The notes under the pieces were generated by a model, which saw only the letters and a list, made by a program, of their open reading frames with translations, was not told the DNA's origin and did no database searches. Positions 35,877-43,860 of a DNA stretch of 48,546 nucleotides are shown piece after piece. This DNA is from an uncultured Schlesneria sp. (GTDB lineage Bacteria; Planctomycetota; Planctomycetia; Planctomycetales; Planctomycetaceae): assembly GCA_903840265.1 (NCBI GenBank), contig CAIMFH010000056.1, positions 1 to 48,546 of the forward strand. The letters run 5' to 3'. The position numbers and the translations under genes are program-made. The first letter of the stretch is position 1, and each line of letters begins with the position of its first letter.

Positions 35877-36200
35877 AGTGCGAGCGTCATCCGGCCAGTA
35901 GTTCCCGGCAGGCCTCCTTGCCGCTTCGATTCTCAACACATCAACAGTATCGGATTGAGAAACAAGGGAGCAATAACCCCTATCTCGGCAAATACCGTGA
36001 GGAATCCGTATGGTCAAAATCGGTCGCCGGATGGTGCCAACATTTGCCAACAATGGCTCCCGGTAGTCCCGAAACCACTGAGCTGGAAGAAGACTTCGAT
36101 TCTAACGGCTGTTCCAAACAGACCGTTTCTGCCGACTTGCCCGTGCAGGCTCGGCGGGCGACGCGAATTCGGTATGCCAGGATGTTGACAAGGGAACCCG
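35877..36200. other. Intergenic region before the FHA gene (324 bp)
   Basis: Both flanking genes read on the minus strand. No coding signal, although the FHA frame runs on to 36053 with no conserved content. On the minus strand an AAGGAGG sequence lies about 34 bases before the FHA ATG with no in-frame start near it, and a TGTTGGC direct repeat occurs at about 36036-36052. No clear promoter was found by eye. Confidence 0.5.
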
Positions 36201-37040
36201 TCACAACCACAGCTTGAATCGATCGCGCAGTTCAGGCGGCAGCCGCTTCATCACGGCTTTCTCGATCTGATTTGTCGGATATCGGGTACTGAAATGCATT
36301 GCGATGATCTTCTCATTGTGGAACTTGTCAGCCCGTTCCAAAAAGTCATCCAAGTGCATGTGCCCGTACTTGTGAATCTTTTCGCGCCGATGGTCAGGAC
36401 GAAAGAACGTCATCTCGATGATCAGAATCTTGGCATCGAACACAAGAGGATAAGCGTCTAATCCCGCCGGCGACGTGTCGCCCGTATAGCAAATCAACGG
36501 CGTTCGAAGTTCGTGCGTCACTTCGGTCCCGGACAGTCGCAACTCGCGAATCTGATCACCGTTCAGGCTTTGATACTCAGGCTTCAACTTCCGCCGACGC
36601 TGCCAGATCAAGTAGCCGACTGAAGGGACGGTATGCGTTGTCGCAAAGACAGTGACAACGTGCTCGCGCGACAGTTCAATTTCCTGTCCGTGCTTGACCG
36701 GCACCAGATTGCAGACCATTCGCCCGCGATCCAGCTTCTGCCAGGCCTTCAACATCTTCTCGGTCGGTTCGACGACTTCTTCAGGAAGATAGATCGTCGG
36801 CGGCTCCATTTTCATCATACGACGGCGGGCCACGTAGACCGGCAACGATGCCATATGATCCAGATGAGAATGGGTCACCAGGAACGTGGGAACACCGATG
36901 AAATCCCAGGGACTGCCCCCCAGATCGAAACCGATCTTCAGTTCGGGGATTCGCCAATAGCTTTGGACAGCGGCGCGCGAATAGCCTTCGATCGTCAAGC
37001 CACCATGCTGATACGAGAGGACGGGAAGGTTTTCGAGCAT
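36201..37040 (-). CDS. Ribonuclease Z-like metallo-beta-lactamase fold hydrolase
   Basis: A 279-residue MBL-fold protein with the binuclear zinc motifs THSHLDH, TGDT, HMHLDD and the terminal HFSTRY. The RNase Z-type arrangement ([13 protein letters not shown] start, [14 protein letters not shown] and the [11 protein letters not shown] block) suggests a tRNase Z-related or other phosphodiesterase. The exact substrate is not provable. The ATG at 37040 was used; a TTG 12 codons upstream is possible but less likely. It follows the Gfo/Idh gene on the minus strand across 81 bp holding a weak hairpin. Confidence 0.85.
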   Translation of the reverse strand: MLENLPVLSYQHGGLTIEGYSRAAVQSYWRIPELKIGFDLGGSPWDFIGVPTFLVTHSHLDHMASLPVYVARRRMMKMEPPTIYLPEEVVEPTEKMLKAWQKLDRGRMVCNLVPVKHGQEIELSREHVVTVFATTHTVPSVGYLIWQRRRKLKPEYQSLNGDQIRELRLSGTEVTHELRTPLICYTGDTSPAGLDAYPLVFDAKILIIEMTFFRPDHRREKIHKYGHMHLDDFLERADKFHNEKIIAMHFSTRYPTNQIEKAVMKRLPPELRDRFKLWL

Positions 37041-37076
37041 GAGGGCTGCGACCACTAAAGAATCTTCAAATGCCAA

Positions 37077-37092
37077 CCGGCACGAGCGCCGG
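37077..37092 (-). terminator. Weak hairpin after the Gfo/Idh gene
   Basis: CCGGC and GCCGG form a 5-bp stem with a 6-nt loop about 30 bp past the Gfo/Idh stop codon on the minus strand. A short T-containing stretch follows. Weak support as a terminator. Confidence 0.3.
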
Positions 37093-37121
37093 CAATTAAT
37101 CTGGCCGCGTGACGAGACGGA

Positions 37122-38198
37122 TTAAACTCGGACCGCCTTGCCAGAAGCGATGCTTTTTGCCTCGGCGTGACACATCTTTAATGCGTCGCGAGCAATCTCC
37201 GCCGACAGCAGCCTCGGAACCTCCCCGGATTTCACGGCGTCGACGGCCATCTGCAATTCGGACGTGAACGCCGCACACCACTCTGTCCCACCCTTTAATT
37301 TCGGCTGCTTCGCTTTGCCATTCGCAACGACCGTCAATGGTCGATCCGCACACCAGTCGCCGGCAAGGGTCCCCGCACCGTAAATCAGCGTCGCCTGCTC
37401 GAGGTAGATCTCGAATCCGTGCGCAAAAGCCAATCCTTCGGCGGCAATCCCGCCACTGACGGCACTCACGGCGATTGACGCATCATCATAGACATATTGA
37501 GTATGCACATGGTTCACGCAACCTTCTTCCAGAATCCCCCGCGAAAAGACTTGCTGAGGAACCCCGCACGCCAAGCTGATGAAGTGATTGTCGTGAATAT
37601 GCAGATCGATTCCCCACCCGCCCAGCTTTCGATAGTCGGACATGTCGCCTGACCATTTGGGGGCGGAGATCACCCGACGAAAATGAGCCGCACGAAACTT
37701 ACCGTACTTTTCCGAGGCAATGGTTTCAGCCGCAAACTTGAACTCGGGGAAGAAAGGCAAAACGTGGGCCACCATCAACAGGCGTCCGGTCTTTTTCGCG
37801 ACCGCGAGCATTCGATCGGCCGACTTCGGATCGAGTGCGATCGGCTTTTCAACCACGACGTGTTTTCCGGCCTCAAGAGCGTCGATCGCGACTTGTTCGT
37901 GTCGATCGTTAGGAAGGCAAATATCAATCAGATCAATATCGGGATCCTTGATCATCTCCCGATAGTTGTCATAGGCACCGATGTCGGTCAGATCGAGTTC
38001 GATCCCACGTGGTCCGAAGTTGCCCTGAATCGACCGCCAGTCGCCAATCAACTTTTCAGGACTGCGCGCGCAGATCGTGGTGACTCCGCCACCTTTGAGC
38101 TTCGATCCAGTGATCCGCCCCGCATCCGTGAACTTGGTAGCCCCAGAGAAATGGGTCCATCCCATGAAGCCCAGCCCAACGATTCCGATTCGCACCAC
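37122..38198 (-). CDS. Gfo/Idh/MocA family oxidoreductase
   Basis: A 358-residue NAD(P)-dependent dehydrogenase of the Gfo/Idh/MocA superfamily, very abundant in planctomycetes and acting on sugars, inositols or related polyols. The Rossmann motif is IGIVGLGFMGWTH, with IDLIDICLPNDRHEQVAIDALEAG-type spacing and the catalytic block KHVVVEKPIALD, where the EKP lysine is the usual one. GGWGIDLHIHDNHF carries the substrate-site His residues. The start is a GTG at 38198 with a strong GGAGG nine bases upstream. The substrate is not predictable. Confidence 0.9.
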   Translation of the reverse strand: MVRIGIVGLGFMGWTHFSGATKFTDAGRITGSKLKGGGVTTICARSPEKLIGDWRSIQGNFGPRGIELDLTDIGAYDNYREMIKDPDIDLIDICLPNDRHEQVAIDALEAGKHVVVEKPIALDPKSADRMLAVAKKTGRLLMVAHVLPFFPEFKFAAETIASEKYGKFRAAHFRRVISAPKWSGDMSDYRKLGGWGIDLHIHDNHFISLACGVPQQVFSRGILEEGCVNHVHTQYVYDDASIAVSAVSGGIAAEGLAFAHGFEIYLEQATLIYGAGTLAGDWCADRPLTVVANGKAKQPKLKGGTEWCAAFTSELQMAVDAVKSGEVPRLLSAEIARDALKMCHAEAKSIASGKAVRV

Positions 38199-38580
38199 GT
38201 TCCAGATCCTCCGCCACTCAAAACCCGAGATTTCGCTTGAAAATCGGGACGTAGCATCAGGCTGAACGACTGGAAAGTCAAGCTGCGACGGGAGTTTAGG
38301 TGTTCACCGCAGGTCGATAACCTCTTCGGGCTCTCCCAGCCATCAGTCGCACTCCGCCATGCCTATTTTAGAGGCACCGAGCTTCGCCTGCTTTTTAAGC
38401 ACAGAGAATCAACCGGTGAATAGCAATGCGAAGCATCGCCGTTACCGACCAAGCAAAAACAACTTACAACGTCCTGCTCCCCATGCCAGCAAATCACTCA
38501 ATCAGCGGCGATTGCAACCAAACGCTCCACGCGACGACCTGAACGAAAATTCCAACAGCAACGATTTGCACTAGATTTCC

Positions 38581-38605
38581 CAGAAGGAAAGATGTTATCC
38601 TTCTG
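38581..38605 (+). promoter_or_regulatory. Perfect 8-bp hairpin in csrA upstream region
   Basis: CAGAAGGA (38581-38588) and TCCTTCTG (38598-38605) enclose the 9-nt loop AAGATGTTA. No T-tract follows. The strand also encodes a 4-codon mini-frame (ATG at 38592) whose Shine-Dalgarno and start would be inside the hairpin. Confidence 0.4.
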
Positions 38606-38659
38606 ACTACGTCGTCTGGTTGATAACACTGTTCGCATGGTGTTCATTTGGTGATGAGC

Positions 38660-38676
38660 TGCTGATCGGATCAGCA
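38660..38676. promoter_or_regulatory. 17-nt palindrome TGCTGATC-G-GATCAGCA
   Basis: Eight-base perfect arms flank one G, about 80 bp upstream of csrA. The geometry is that of a dimeric repressor operator. No assigned regulator. Confidence 0.4.
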
Positions 38677-38719
38677 AGTCAATCTTCAGATCGTCGCGAG
38701 TGATGGCTGCGTGCAATAA

Positions 38720-38729
38720 ACAGGGATGC
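38720..38729 (+). promoter_or_regulatory. CsrA-like binding site in the csrA leader
   Basis: ACAGGGATGC matches nine of the last ten positions of the CsrA SELEX consensus RUACARGGAUGU. It lies 27 nt before the csrA ATG and 12 nt before the GAAAGGGG ribosome site, with only a weak 3-bp stem around it. Autoregulation of csrA is known in other bacteria. Confidence 0.45.
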
Positions 38730-38756
38730 TTGTAGGACCATGAAAGGGGTGGCCGC

Positions 38757-38960
38757 ATGCTGGTACTTTCTCGGAAACCTGGTGAGAAGATTCTGATTGG
38801 CGAGGATGTCACGGTCACGATCGTTCGCATTGGGCCAAACACCGTACGCATCGGTATCGAAGCTCCTCGCACGATGAATATCGTTCGCGAAGAGTTATGC
38901 GAACCTGCGGGACACTGTGAACGAGTCATTGAAGTCCATACGGACGAAGAACTGGCATAA
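38757..38960 (+). CDS. csrA: Carbon storage regulator CsrA (translational regulator)
   Basis: A 67-residue RNA-binding dimer that blocks or stabilises mRNAs at GGA motifs. The family start MLVLSRKPGEKILIGEDV and IVRIGPNTVRIGIEAPRTMNIVREEL are unmistakable, including the conserved Arg44 region (IVREEL) needed for RNA binding. The tail (EPAGHCERVIEVHTDEELA) is acidic. AAAGGGG is seven bases before the ATG. It stands alone; no fliW or flagellar gene is adjacent in the window. A rho-independent terminator follows. Confidence 0.97.
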   Translation: MLVLSRKPGEKILIGEDVTVTIVRIGPNTVRIGIEAPRTMNIVREELCEPAGHCERVIEVHTDEELA

Positions 38961-38989
38961 CCAGTCCTTCGAACCGCGATACGAATTTC

Positions 38990-39028
38990 AACGGCGACGC
39001 TAGCCATGGCGTCGCCGTTTCTTTTTTG
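38990..39028 (+). terminator. Rho-independent terminator of csrA
   Basis: AACGGCGACGC (38990-39000) pairs perfectly with GCGTCGCCGTT (39009-39019) around an 8-nt loop, followed by TCTTTTTTG. This is a textbook terminator 29 bp after the csrA stop. Confidence 0.9.
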
Positions 39029-39135
39029 AACCCTTTAATTCAGCGAACAGCCAGCCCGAACATTGAGGCGGCGATTCTTGATGGGTTACAATCCCGTTCT
39101 GGCCGACAGATCGACATTCGTACCGGGGACCTGCC

Positions 39136-40518
39136 ATGCTTGACCTGACTGGTCGCGGAACAGCTCATACCTGCAACGGGATGACCCGCCGCGATTTTCT
39201 TCAAGTCGGCTCCTTGGGAGCCGCGGGTTTGACGATGGCCGACTTAGCCGCGATGGAAGCCCGCGCCGCCGGGAACAAGCCAGGCAAAAATGACCGCTCG
39301 GTGATCATGATCTTCAACCTGGGTGCTCCCAGCCAACTCGACACCTGGGATCCCAAGCCCGAAGCACCACTGGAGATTCGCGGGCCATTTCGTCCCATCG
39401 CCACCAAGTCACCAGAAATCCAGATCAGCGAGATTTTCCCGAAGCACGCCGAACTGGCAAATCACATCTCGTTCGTCCGAAGCTGCAATCACAACGCCCC
39501 TGCGGTTCATGATGCGGGATGGCAGATGATGCAGACAGGCCGGTTCTTCACTGGCGGATTGAACACGCCTCACGCAGGAAGTGTCGCTGCATACTTGATG
39601 GGGCGTAAGTCCGACCTGCCTCCGTTTGTCGTTCTGCCAGAGTTGATGGGTTCTGGAGGCGGCAATTTGCCAAATGGCCAAGCCGGTGGCTTCTTGGGAA
39701 AGGCGATGGATCCGTTTGCTTTGAACGCCGATCCGTCGAAACCCGACTTTGTCGTCCCCGACCTGTTGCCACCGAAGCAGATCGGCGAAGCAAGACTGGA
39801 CCGACGTCGCAAACTGCGCGATGTTGTTGACGAGACAGTCTCTGGCTTCGAGCAATCAGAGAATGCCCAACTCCTGGATAGCAGTTTTCAATCGGCATTC
39901 CGGATCATCACCAGCCCCCAGGCACGCGAAGCATTTGACCTGAGCAAAGAACCGGCTTCGGTTCGCGAGCGATATGGAATGAACCGCTTTGGCCAGTGCT
40001 GCCTGCTCTCCCGGCGACTCGTCGAAGCAGGAGTGCGATTCGTGACCATCAACACCTTCTTGACGGTGTTCAATGAGGTCACCTGGGACATCCATGGGAC
40101 TGCCCCTTTCACGTCGATCGAAGGGATGAAGAATATCGTTGCCCCCATGTACGATCAGGGGTACAGCGCACTGATCGAAGATCTGGTCCAGCGTGGCCTG
40201 CTGGGCAACACTCTAGTCTGCAATCTCTCCGAATTCGGACGAACCCCGCGGGTCAATCCGGCCGGGGGTCGCGACCACTGGCCGCAATGTTGGTCCGTCT
40301 ACTTCGCTGGCGGAGGAGTAAAGGGTGGCCGAGTGATCGGTCGCAGCGATCCGATCGGCGGTTATCCAGCCGAACGGCCTGTCACACCTCCTGAAATCAT
40401 TGCCACGATCTATCACAGCCTGGGCTTCGATGTCGAAGACACGTTGCCGGGTCCAGCCGGGAGGCCATTCCCGCTCACAGATTCGGGGATGAAGCCGATC
40501 ATGGAACTATTCGCTTAG
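39136..40518 (+). CDS. DUF1501 domain protein with Tat signal
   Basis: A 460-residue protein of the DUF1501 family (PF07394; sulfatase-like fold), almost exclusively found with DUF1549/DUF1553 proteins in planctomycetes. The twin-arginine signal TRRDFLQVGSLGAAGLT (Arg18-Arg19) marks Tat export. IFNLGAPSQLDTWDPKPEAP and NTLVCNLSEFGRTPRVN with AGGRDHWPQCWSVYFAGGG are typical family blocks. Its catalytic role is unknown, though polymer processing is suspected. It precedes the DUF1549/DUF1553 gene by 56 bp; in most planctomycete pairs the order is the reverse. Confidence 0.92.
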   Translation: MLDLTGRGTAHTCNGMTRRDFLQVGSLGAAGLTMADLAAMEARAAGNKPGKNDRSVIMIFNLGAPSQLDTWDPKPEAPLEIRGPFRPIATKSPEIQISEIFPKHAELANHISFVRSCNHNAPAVHDAGWQMMQTGRFFTGGLNTPHAGSVAAYLMGRKSDLPPFVVLPELMGSGGGNLPNGQAGGFLGKAMDPFALNADPSKPDFVVPDLLPPKQIGEARLDRRRKLRDVVDETVSGFEQSENAQLLDSSFQSAFRIITSPQAREAFDLSKEPASVRERYGMNRFGQCCLLSRRLVEAGVRFVTINTFLTVFNEVTWDIHGTAPFTSIEGMKNIVAPMYDQGYSALIEDLVQRGLLGNTLVCNLSEFGRTPRVNPAGGRDHWPQCWSVYFAGGGVKGGRVIGRSDPIGGYPAERPVTPPEIIATIYHSLGFDVEDTLPGPAGRPFPLTDSGMKPIMELFA

Positions 40519-40574
40519 AATTCCCGGCCCACTCCACGAACTCATTGCCCGACTGGTATCTCGCTGGAAGTCTC

Positions 40575-43016
40575 ATGAAATTACTCCTCCGACTCGCGAT
40601 GCTGTCTCTGACGCTGTCCGCGAGCAGTCAAATATCTGCTTCCGAAGGCCTGAACGTACTTCCCGCAAATGTGCATTTGATGGGACCCGAATCGCGACAA
40701 ACGTTGATCGTTGAATCGACCGAGAGCGGTCACGCGACTGGGCAGGTTCGTGAGGTCAAGTTTTCGTCTGACAACGAAAACGTCGCCAAAGTGATCGACA
40801 GCGAGATCATCCCCACCGGAAACGGAGCCGCGACGATTACAGTCACCAGCGGCGGTCAAACAGCCAGCACGAAAGTCACGGTCGAGAAGTTCGATGTTGC
40901 TCAGCAGTGGACCTTTCGCAATCACGTCCAATCGATACTTTCCAAAACGGGGTGCAACTCCGGCGCGTGCCATGGTGCTGCTGCCGGGAAGAACGGATTT
41001 AAACTTTCACTTCGCGGATACGATCCCGAGGCGGACTTTTTTTCCATCACTCGACAGGCGCGCGGACGAAGGGTGGTTCCAGACGATCCGGGACGCAGCC
41101 TGATTCTGACGAAGCCGACCGGAATGATTCCCCATAAGGGAGGTGTCCGTTTCGCGGAAGATTCGCACGAGTTCCATGTGGTCGCGGAATGGCTCGCTCA
41201 AGGCCAACAGGGCCCTGCTGCCAACGATGCCAGGATCACTCATCTCAGGATTCTGCCTGAAAATGCACGCCTTGTCCCTGGCACGGAGCAGCAACTGATT
41301 GTTCAAGCCCATTTCACCGACGGCCACACGGAAGATGTGACTCGCTGGGCGAAATACACATCGACCAACCACACGGTTTGCCAAGTCAACGAGACTGGGG
41401 CCATCAAAGTCACCGGAAGCGGTGAAGGAGCGGTCGTCGCCTGGTATCTGGCTCAAAACGCCACCACCACGATCACGGTCCCCTACATCCAACAAGTTCG
41501 TGCTGAAGCTTTCGCCGAAGCGAGTCGGGCCAATTTCATTGACGAGTTCGTCCTGGAAAAGCTCGCAGCTCTTAATATCCCCCCGTCAGCAAGGTCCGAT
41601 GACAGCGAATTTGTGCGGCGTATTTACCTCGACACGATCGGCATGCTGCCGACGATCGACGAGGCACGAGCATTCCTGGAAGACACAGATCCAGAAAAAC
41701 GCCTGAAGCTGATCGAACAATTGCTGGCGCGACCCGAGTTCGTAGATTACTGGGCGTACCAATGGTCTGATCTGCTCCTCCTGACAGGGAATCGCCTGCG
41801 ACCGCAAGCCGTCAAGTCTTACTACCAATGGATCCGTGAGCGGGTCGCGAACAATGTTCCGTGGGACGAATTTGCCCGAGGCATCATGCTGGCCAGGGGG
41901 AGCACGTTCGATAACGGCGCGGCGAACTTCTATGCGCTGCACCAGGATCCGCAAGACATGGTGGAAACCACGTCGATGGCATTCCTCGGCATGTCCATCC
42001 AATGCGCCCATTGTCACGACCACCCCAATGAGAAATGGACCAACGACGATTACTACGGGATGGTCAGCTTGTTTGCTCGCGTTCGAGGCAAAGGCTGGGG
42101 AGGCGATTTTCGTGGCGGCGATGGAAACCGAGTGATCTTTATCGACGATCAGGGGGAAGTGCTACAACCTCGCACTGGCAAACCTCAACCGCCCAAACCT
42201 CTGGATGGTGAGCCGATCTCATTTGACGGTGTCGAGGATCGTCGCGAGCACCTGACTCGCTGGCTGACATCTCCGCAGAACCCTTACTTCGCTAAAGCGA
42301 TCGTCAATCGCGTCTGGGCCAACTACATGGGGAAAGGACTAGTCGAGAGTATCGATGACATCCGCCAGACGAATCCTGCCAGCAACGAGAAACTGTTCGC
42401 CCACCTGGCCGAGCAACTCGTTGAAAATAACTACGATCTGAAATGGCTAATGAGAACCATCCTGCAGTCAGAGGCCTATCAGCGATCACATCAGACCACG
42501 AAAGAGAATGTCGGCGATCAGCGATTTTATGCTCATGCGTACCCACGACGTCTGAAGGCGGAAGTCCTGCTGGATGCCATCTCTCAAGTGACGGCAAGTC
42601 CCACGTCCTTCAAAGACCAGCCTGCAGGAACGCGCGCCTTACAGTTGCCGGACTCGAGCATCACCTCATATTTTCTTGACGCATTCGGTCGCCCGGAGCG
42701 ACTATTGACATGCACCTGCGAACGCTCTGATGAACCTAGCATGACTCAAGTGCTGCACCTGACGAACGGGAAAACGATTCAGGAAAAGATCGAAGCCAAA
42801 GAAGGGCGCATTACGCAACTTCTTAGCACCGGCGCATCGTCGGCAGAGATCATCGACAGTGCCTACCTGGCCGCACTGTCTCGATATCCCAACGACCTAG
42901 AACGATCGCGACTCTCGGCGATTCTCGACGAAACGGCCGACTCTGAAAAACGTCAGGTCATCGAAGACTTGTTCTGGAGCATCCTGACGTCAAAAGAATT
43001 CTTGTTTCAACATTAG
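40575..43016 (+). CDS. DUF1549/DUF1553 protein with cytochrome-like and Ig-like domains
   Basis: An 813-residue secreted protein with signal peptide to about residue 22 (SASEG). After an Ig-like (Big2-type) region at about 30-105 comes a haem-like motif GCNSGACHG (Cys127, Cys132, His133), a CX4CH rather than CXXCH spacing. A second Ig-like block lies at about 220-300. DUF1549 (about 315-520) includes FVRRIYLDTIGMLPT and a canonical CAHCHDHP (Cys477, Cys480, His481). DUF1553 follows to the end (LTRWLTSPQNPYFAKAIVNR, YPRRLKAEVLLDAISQVT). Together with the DUF1501 protein it is thought to act on exogenous polymers. The ATG at 40575 was chosen; GGAAG precedes it. Confidence 0.9.
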   Translation: MKLLLRLAMLSLTLSASSQISASEGLNVLPANVHLMGPESRQTLIVESTESGHATGQVREVKFSSDNENVAKVIDSEIIPTGNGAATITVTSGGQTASTKVTVEKFDVAQQWTFRNHVQSILSKTGCNSGACHGAAAGKNGFKLSLRGYDPEADFFSITRQARGRRVVPDDPGRSLILTKPTGMIPHKGGVRFAEDSHEFHVVAEWLAQGQQGPAANDARITHLRILPENARLVPGTEQQLIVQAHFTDGHTEDVTRWAKYTSTNHTVCQVNETGAIKVTGSGEGAVVAWYLAQNATTTITVPYIQQVRAEAFAEASRANFIDEFVLEKLAALNIPPSARSDDSEFVRRIYLDTIGMLPTIDEARAFLEDTDPEKRLKLIEQLLARPEFVDYWAYQWSDLLLLTGNRLRPQAVKSYYQWIRERVANNVPWDEFARGIMLARGSTFDNGAANFYALHQDPQDMVETTSMAFLGMSIQCAHCHDHPNEKWTNDDYYGMVSLFARVRGKGWGGDFRGGDGNRVIFIDDQGEVLQPRTGKPQPPKPLDGEPISFDGVEDRREHLTRWLTSPQNPYFAKAIVNRVWANYMGKGLVESIDDIRQTNPASNEKLFAHLAEQLVENNYDLKWLMRTILQSEAYQRSHQTTKENVGDQRFYAHAYPRRLKAEVLLDAISQVTASPTSFKDQPAGTRALQLPDSSITSYFLDAFGRPERLLTCTCERSDEPSMTQVLHLTNGKTIQEKIEAKEGRITQLLSTGASSAEIIDSAYLAALSRYPNDLERSRLSAILDETADSEKRQVIEDLFWSILTSKEFLFQH

Positions 43017-43390
43017 AGCGCATCCCACCTGCCTGTGGCATCCCGCGAGCCAAAACCCACTGAGTCTAACCCATGTTTCGACGCGACACGGAAGTGCGAC
43101 CCGCACTAGTGTTGACGCTCCTGACTGTCGGATCGGTTCACATCGCATCCATAACAAACAGGCTCTTTCGCTCCTGCTTATCCGCTCCGGCAGATTTGGC
43201 CGAAGGCGGGCATTCTACCCCACCCATTCAAAGCGTTTTTTCGTTGCGATCGCGATAACTTGACAATTTGTCGAAACCGTCAAGGCTTGACTTGCCGATG
43301 AATCCTGTGCTTCGGTCGCCTCCCCTCTCATCCTTCCAACCTACGCAGTATGAGATCGGAGAAATCCAAAGGCGATGGCAACGAAGAGAA

Positions 43391-43420
43391 GTGTCGCGAC
43401 GAGTTACGTCATCGCGACAC
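43391..43420. promoter_or_regulatory. 9-bp inverted repeat GTGTCGCGA/TCGCGACAC
   Basis: Perfect 9-bp arms (43391-43399, 43412-43420) with a 12-nt spacer, about 250 bp before the small-peptide start. No T-tract. Operator or RNA structure. Confidence 0.35.
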
Positions 43421-43554
43421 CCCTGATAATGCCAAAGTTGCGGAACTAGGACTTTCGACAATCCTTTGTTGAGTAACATTTTCCGCTTGACGCATTTTTT
43501 GAAGACCTCTAGGATCACCTGCGTGATTGCTGCGGTAACTTAGTTTGAAGAGAT

Positions 43555-43573
43555 CACTCCCCAGTAAGGAGTG
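43555..43573 (+). promoter_or_regulatory. 6-bp hairpin CACTCC/GGAGTG in small-gene leader
   Basis: CACTCC and GGAGTG pair around CCAGTAA, about 95 bp before the start of the 30-residue peptide gene. Short; listed as leader structure only. Confidence 0.25.
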
Positions 43574-43667
43574 TCGCACTTTTGAGTCGCCTCTGCTTTC
43601 GGGTGCCAGAGAGGACGACAGTTCAGGACACCGGTGCCCGATGTTTTTTTCCAAAGGAGCCACGGAT

Positions 43668-43760
43668 ATGGCCGCGAAAAAAGAAGTTGCTGCTAAGAAG
43701 GTCGAAGCCAAGAAGCCTGCTAAGTCTGCAAAGGCTAAGCCAGCTGCGAAGAAGAAGTAA
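43668..43760 (+). CDS. 30-residue Lys/Ala-rich basic peptide (histone H1-like tail)
   Basis: An AAGGAG ribosome site lies eight bases before the ATG at 43668, and a strong terminator lies 26 bp after the stop, so this very short frame is a self-contained gene. The peptide is almost only Lys, Ala, Val, Glu and Pro: 12 of 30 residues are Lys and 10 are Ala. It has AAKK, EAKKPAK and PAAKKK repeats, as in the C-terminal tails of histone H1-like proteins. A nucleoid- or RNA-binding role is the obvious guess. A longer frame starts at 43545 but has no ribosome site. Confidence 0.75.
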   Translation: MAAKKEVAAKKVEAKKPAKSAKAKPAAKKK

Positions 43761-43786
43761 ATCTCATTGAGCGAAAGCTCTTTGAT

Positions 43787-43822
43787 AAACAGGCTGGATC
43801 TCACCCATCCAGCCTGTTTTCA
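43787..43822 (+). terminator. Rho-independent terminator of the small basic peptide gene
   Basis: AAACAGGCTGGAT (43787-43799) pairs perfectly over 13 bp with ATCCAGCCTGTTT (43807-43819) around CTCACCC, followed by TTC. It could also serve the converging DUF2617 gene. Confidence 0.9.
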
Positions 43823-43860
43823 TTCTTTGGCAAGTCTAGCCGAGGGCGCGAGATTAAGTT

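Larger units (their letters stand above)
38199..38756. other. Intergenic region containing the csrA leader (558 bp)
   Basis: No convincing gene; the 71-codon frame at 38359-38574 is Asn/Arg/Pro-rich noise. The region between the divergent Gfo/Idh and csrA genes holds, in order, a perfect 8-bp hairpin (38581-38605), a 17-nt palindrome (38660-38676) and a CsrA-like site (38720-38729), all listed separately. No confident -10/-35 pair was found. Confidence 0.6.
43017..43667. other. Structured intergenic region before the Lys/Ala-rich peptide gene (651 bp)
   Basis: No credible gene: the frames at 43073-43258 and 43228-43518 have no family-like content. The region is rich in hairpins: AGTGCG-ACC-CGCACT at 43093-43107, GTGTCGCGA/TCGCGACAC at 43391-43420, CACTCC/GGAGTG at 43555-43573. 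Another GGCAGATTTGG fragment occurs at about 43189. Either a small RNA or a long leader is possible. Confidence 0.5.

Noticed and set aside
38359-38574. 71-codon plus-strand frame upstream of csrA
   Set aside because: Asn/Arg/Pro-rich and without ribosome site; the region looks like leader or regulatory DNA.
38498-39007. 169-codon minus-strand frame across csrA
   Set aside because: Antisense to csrA and crossing its terminator.
43073-43518. Small frames (61 codons plus, 96 codons minus) in the 43 kb gap
   Set aside because: No ribosome site or family-like sequence; the minus frame spans the 43391-43420 inverted repeat.
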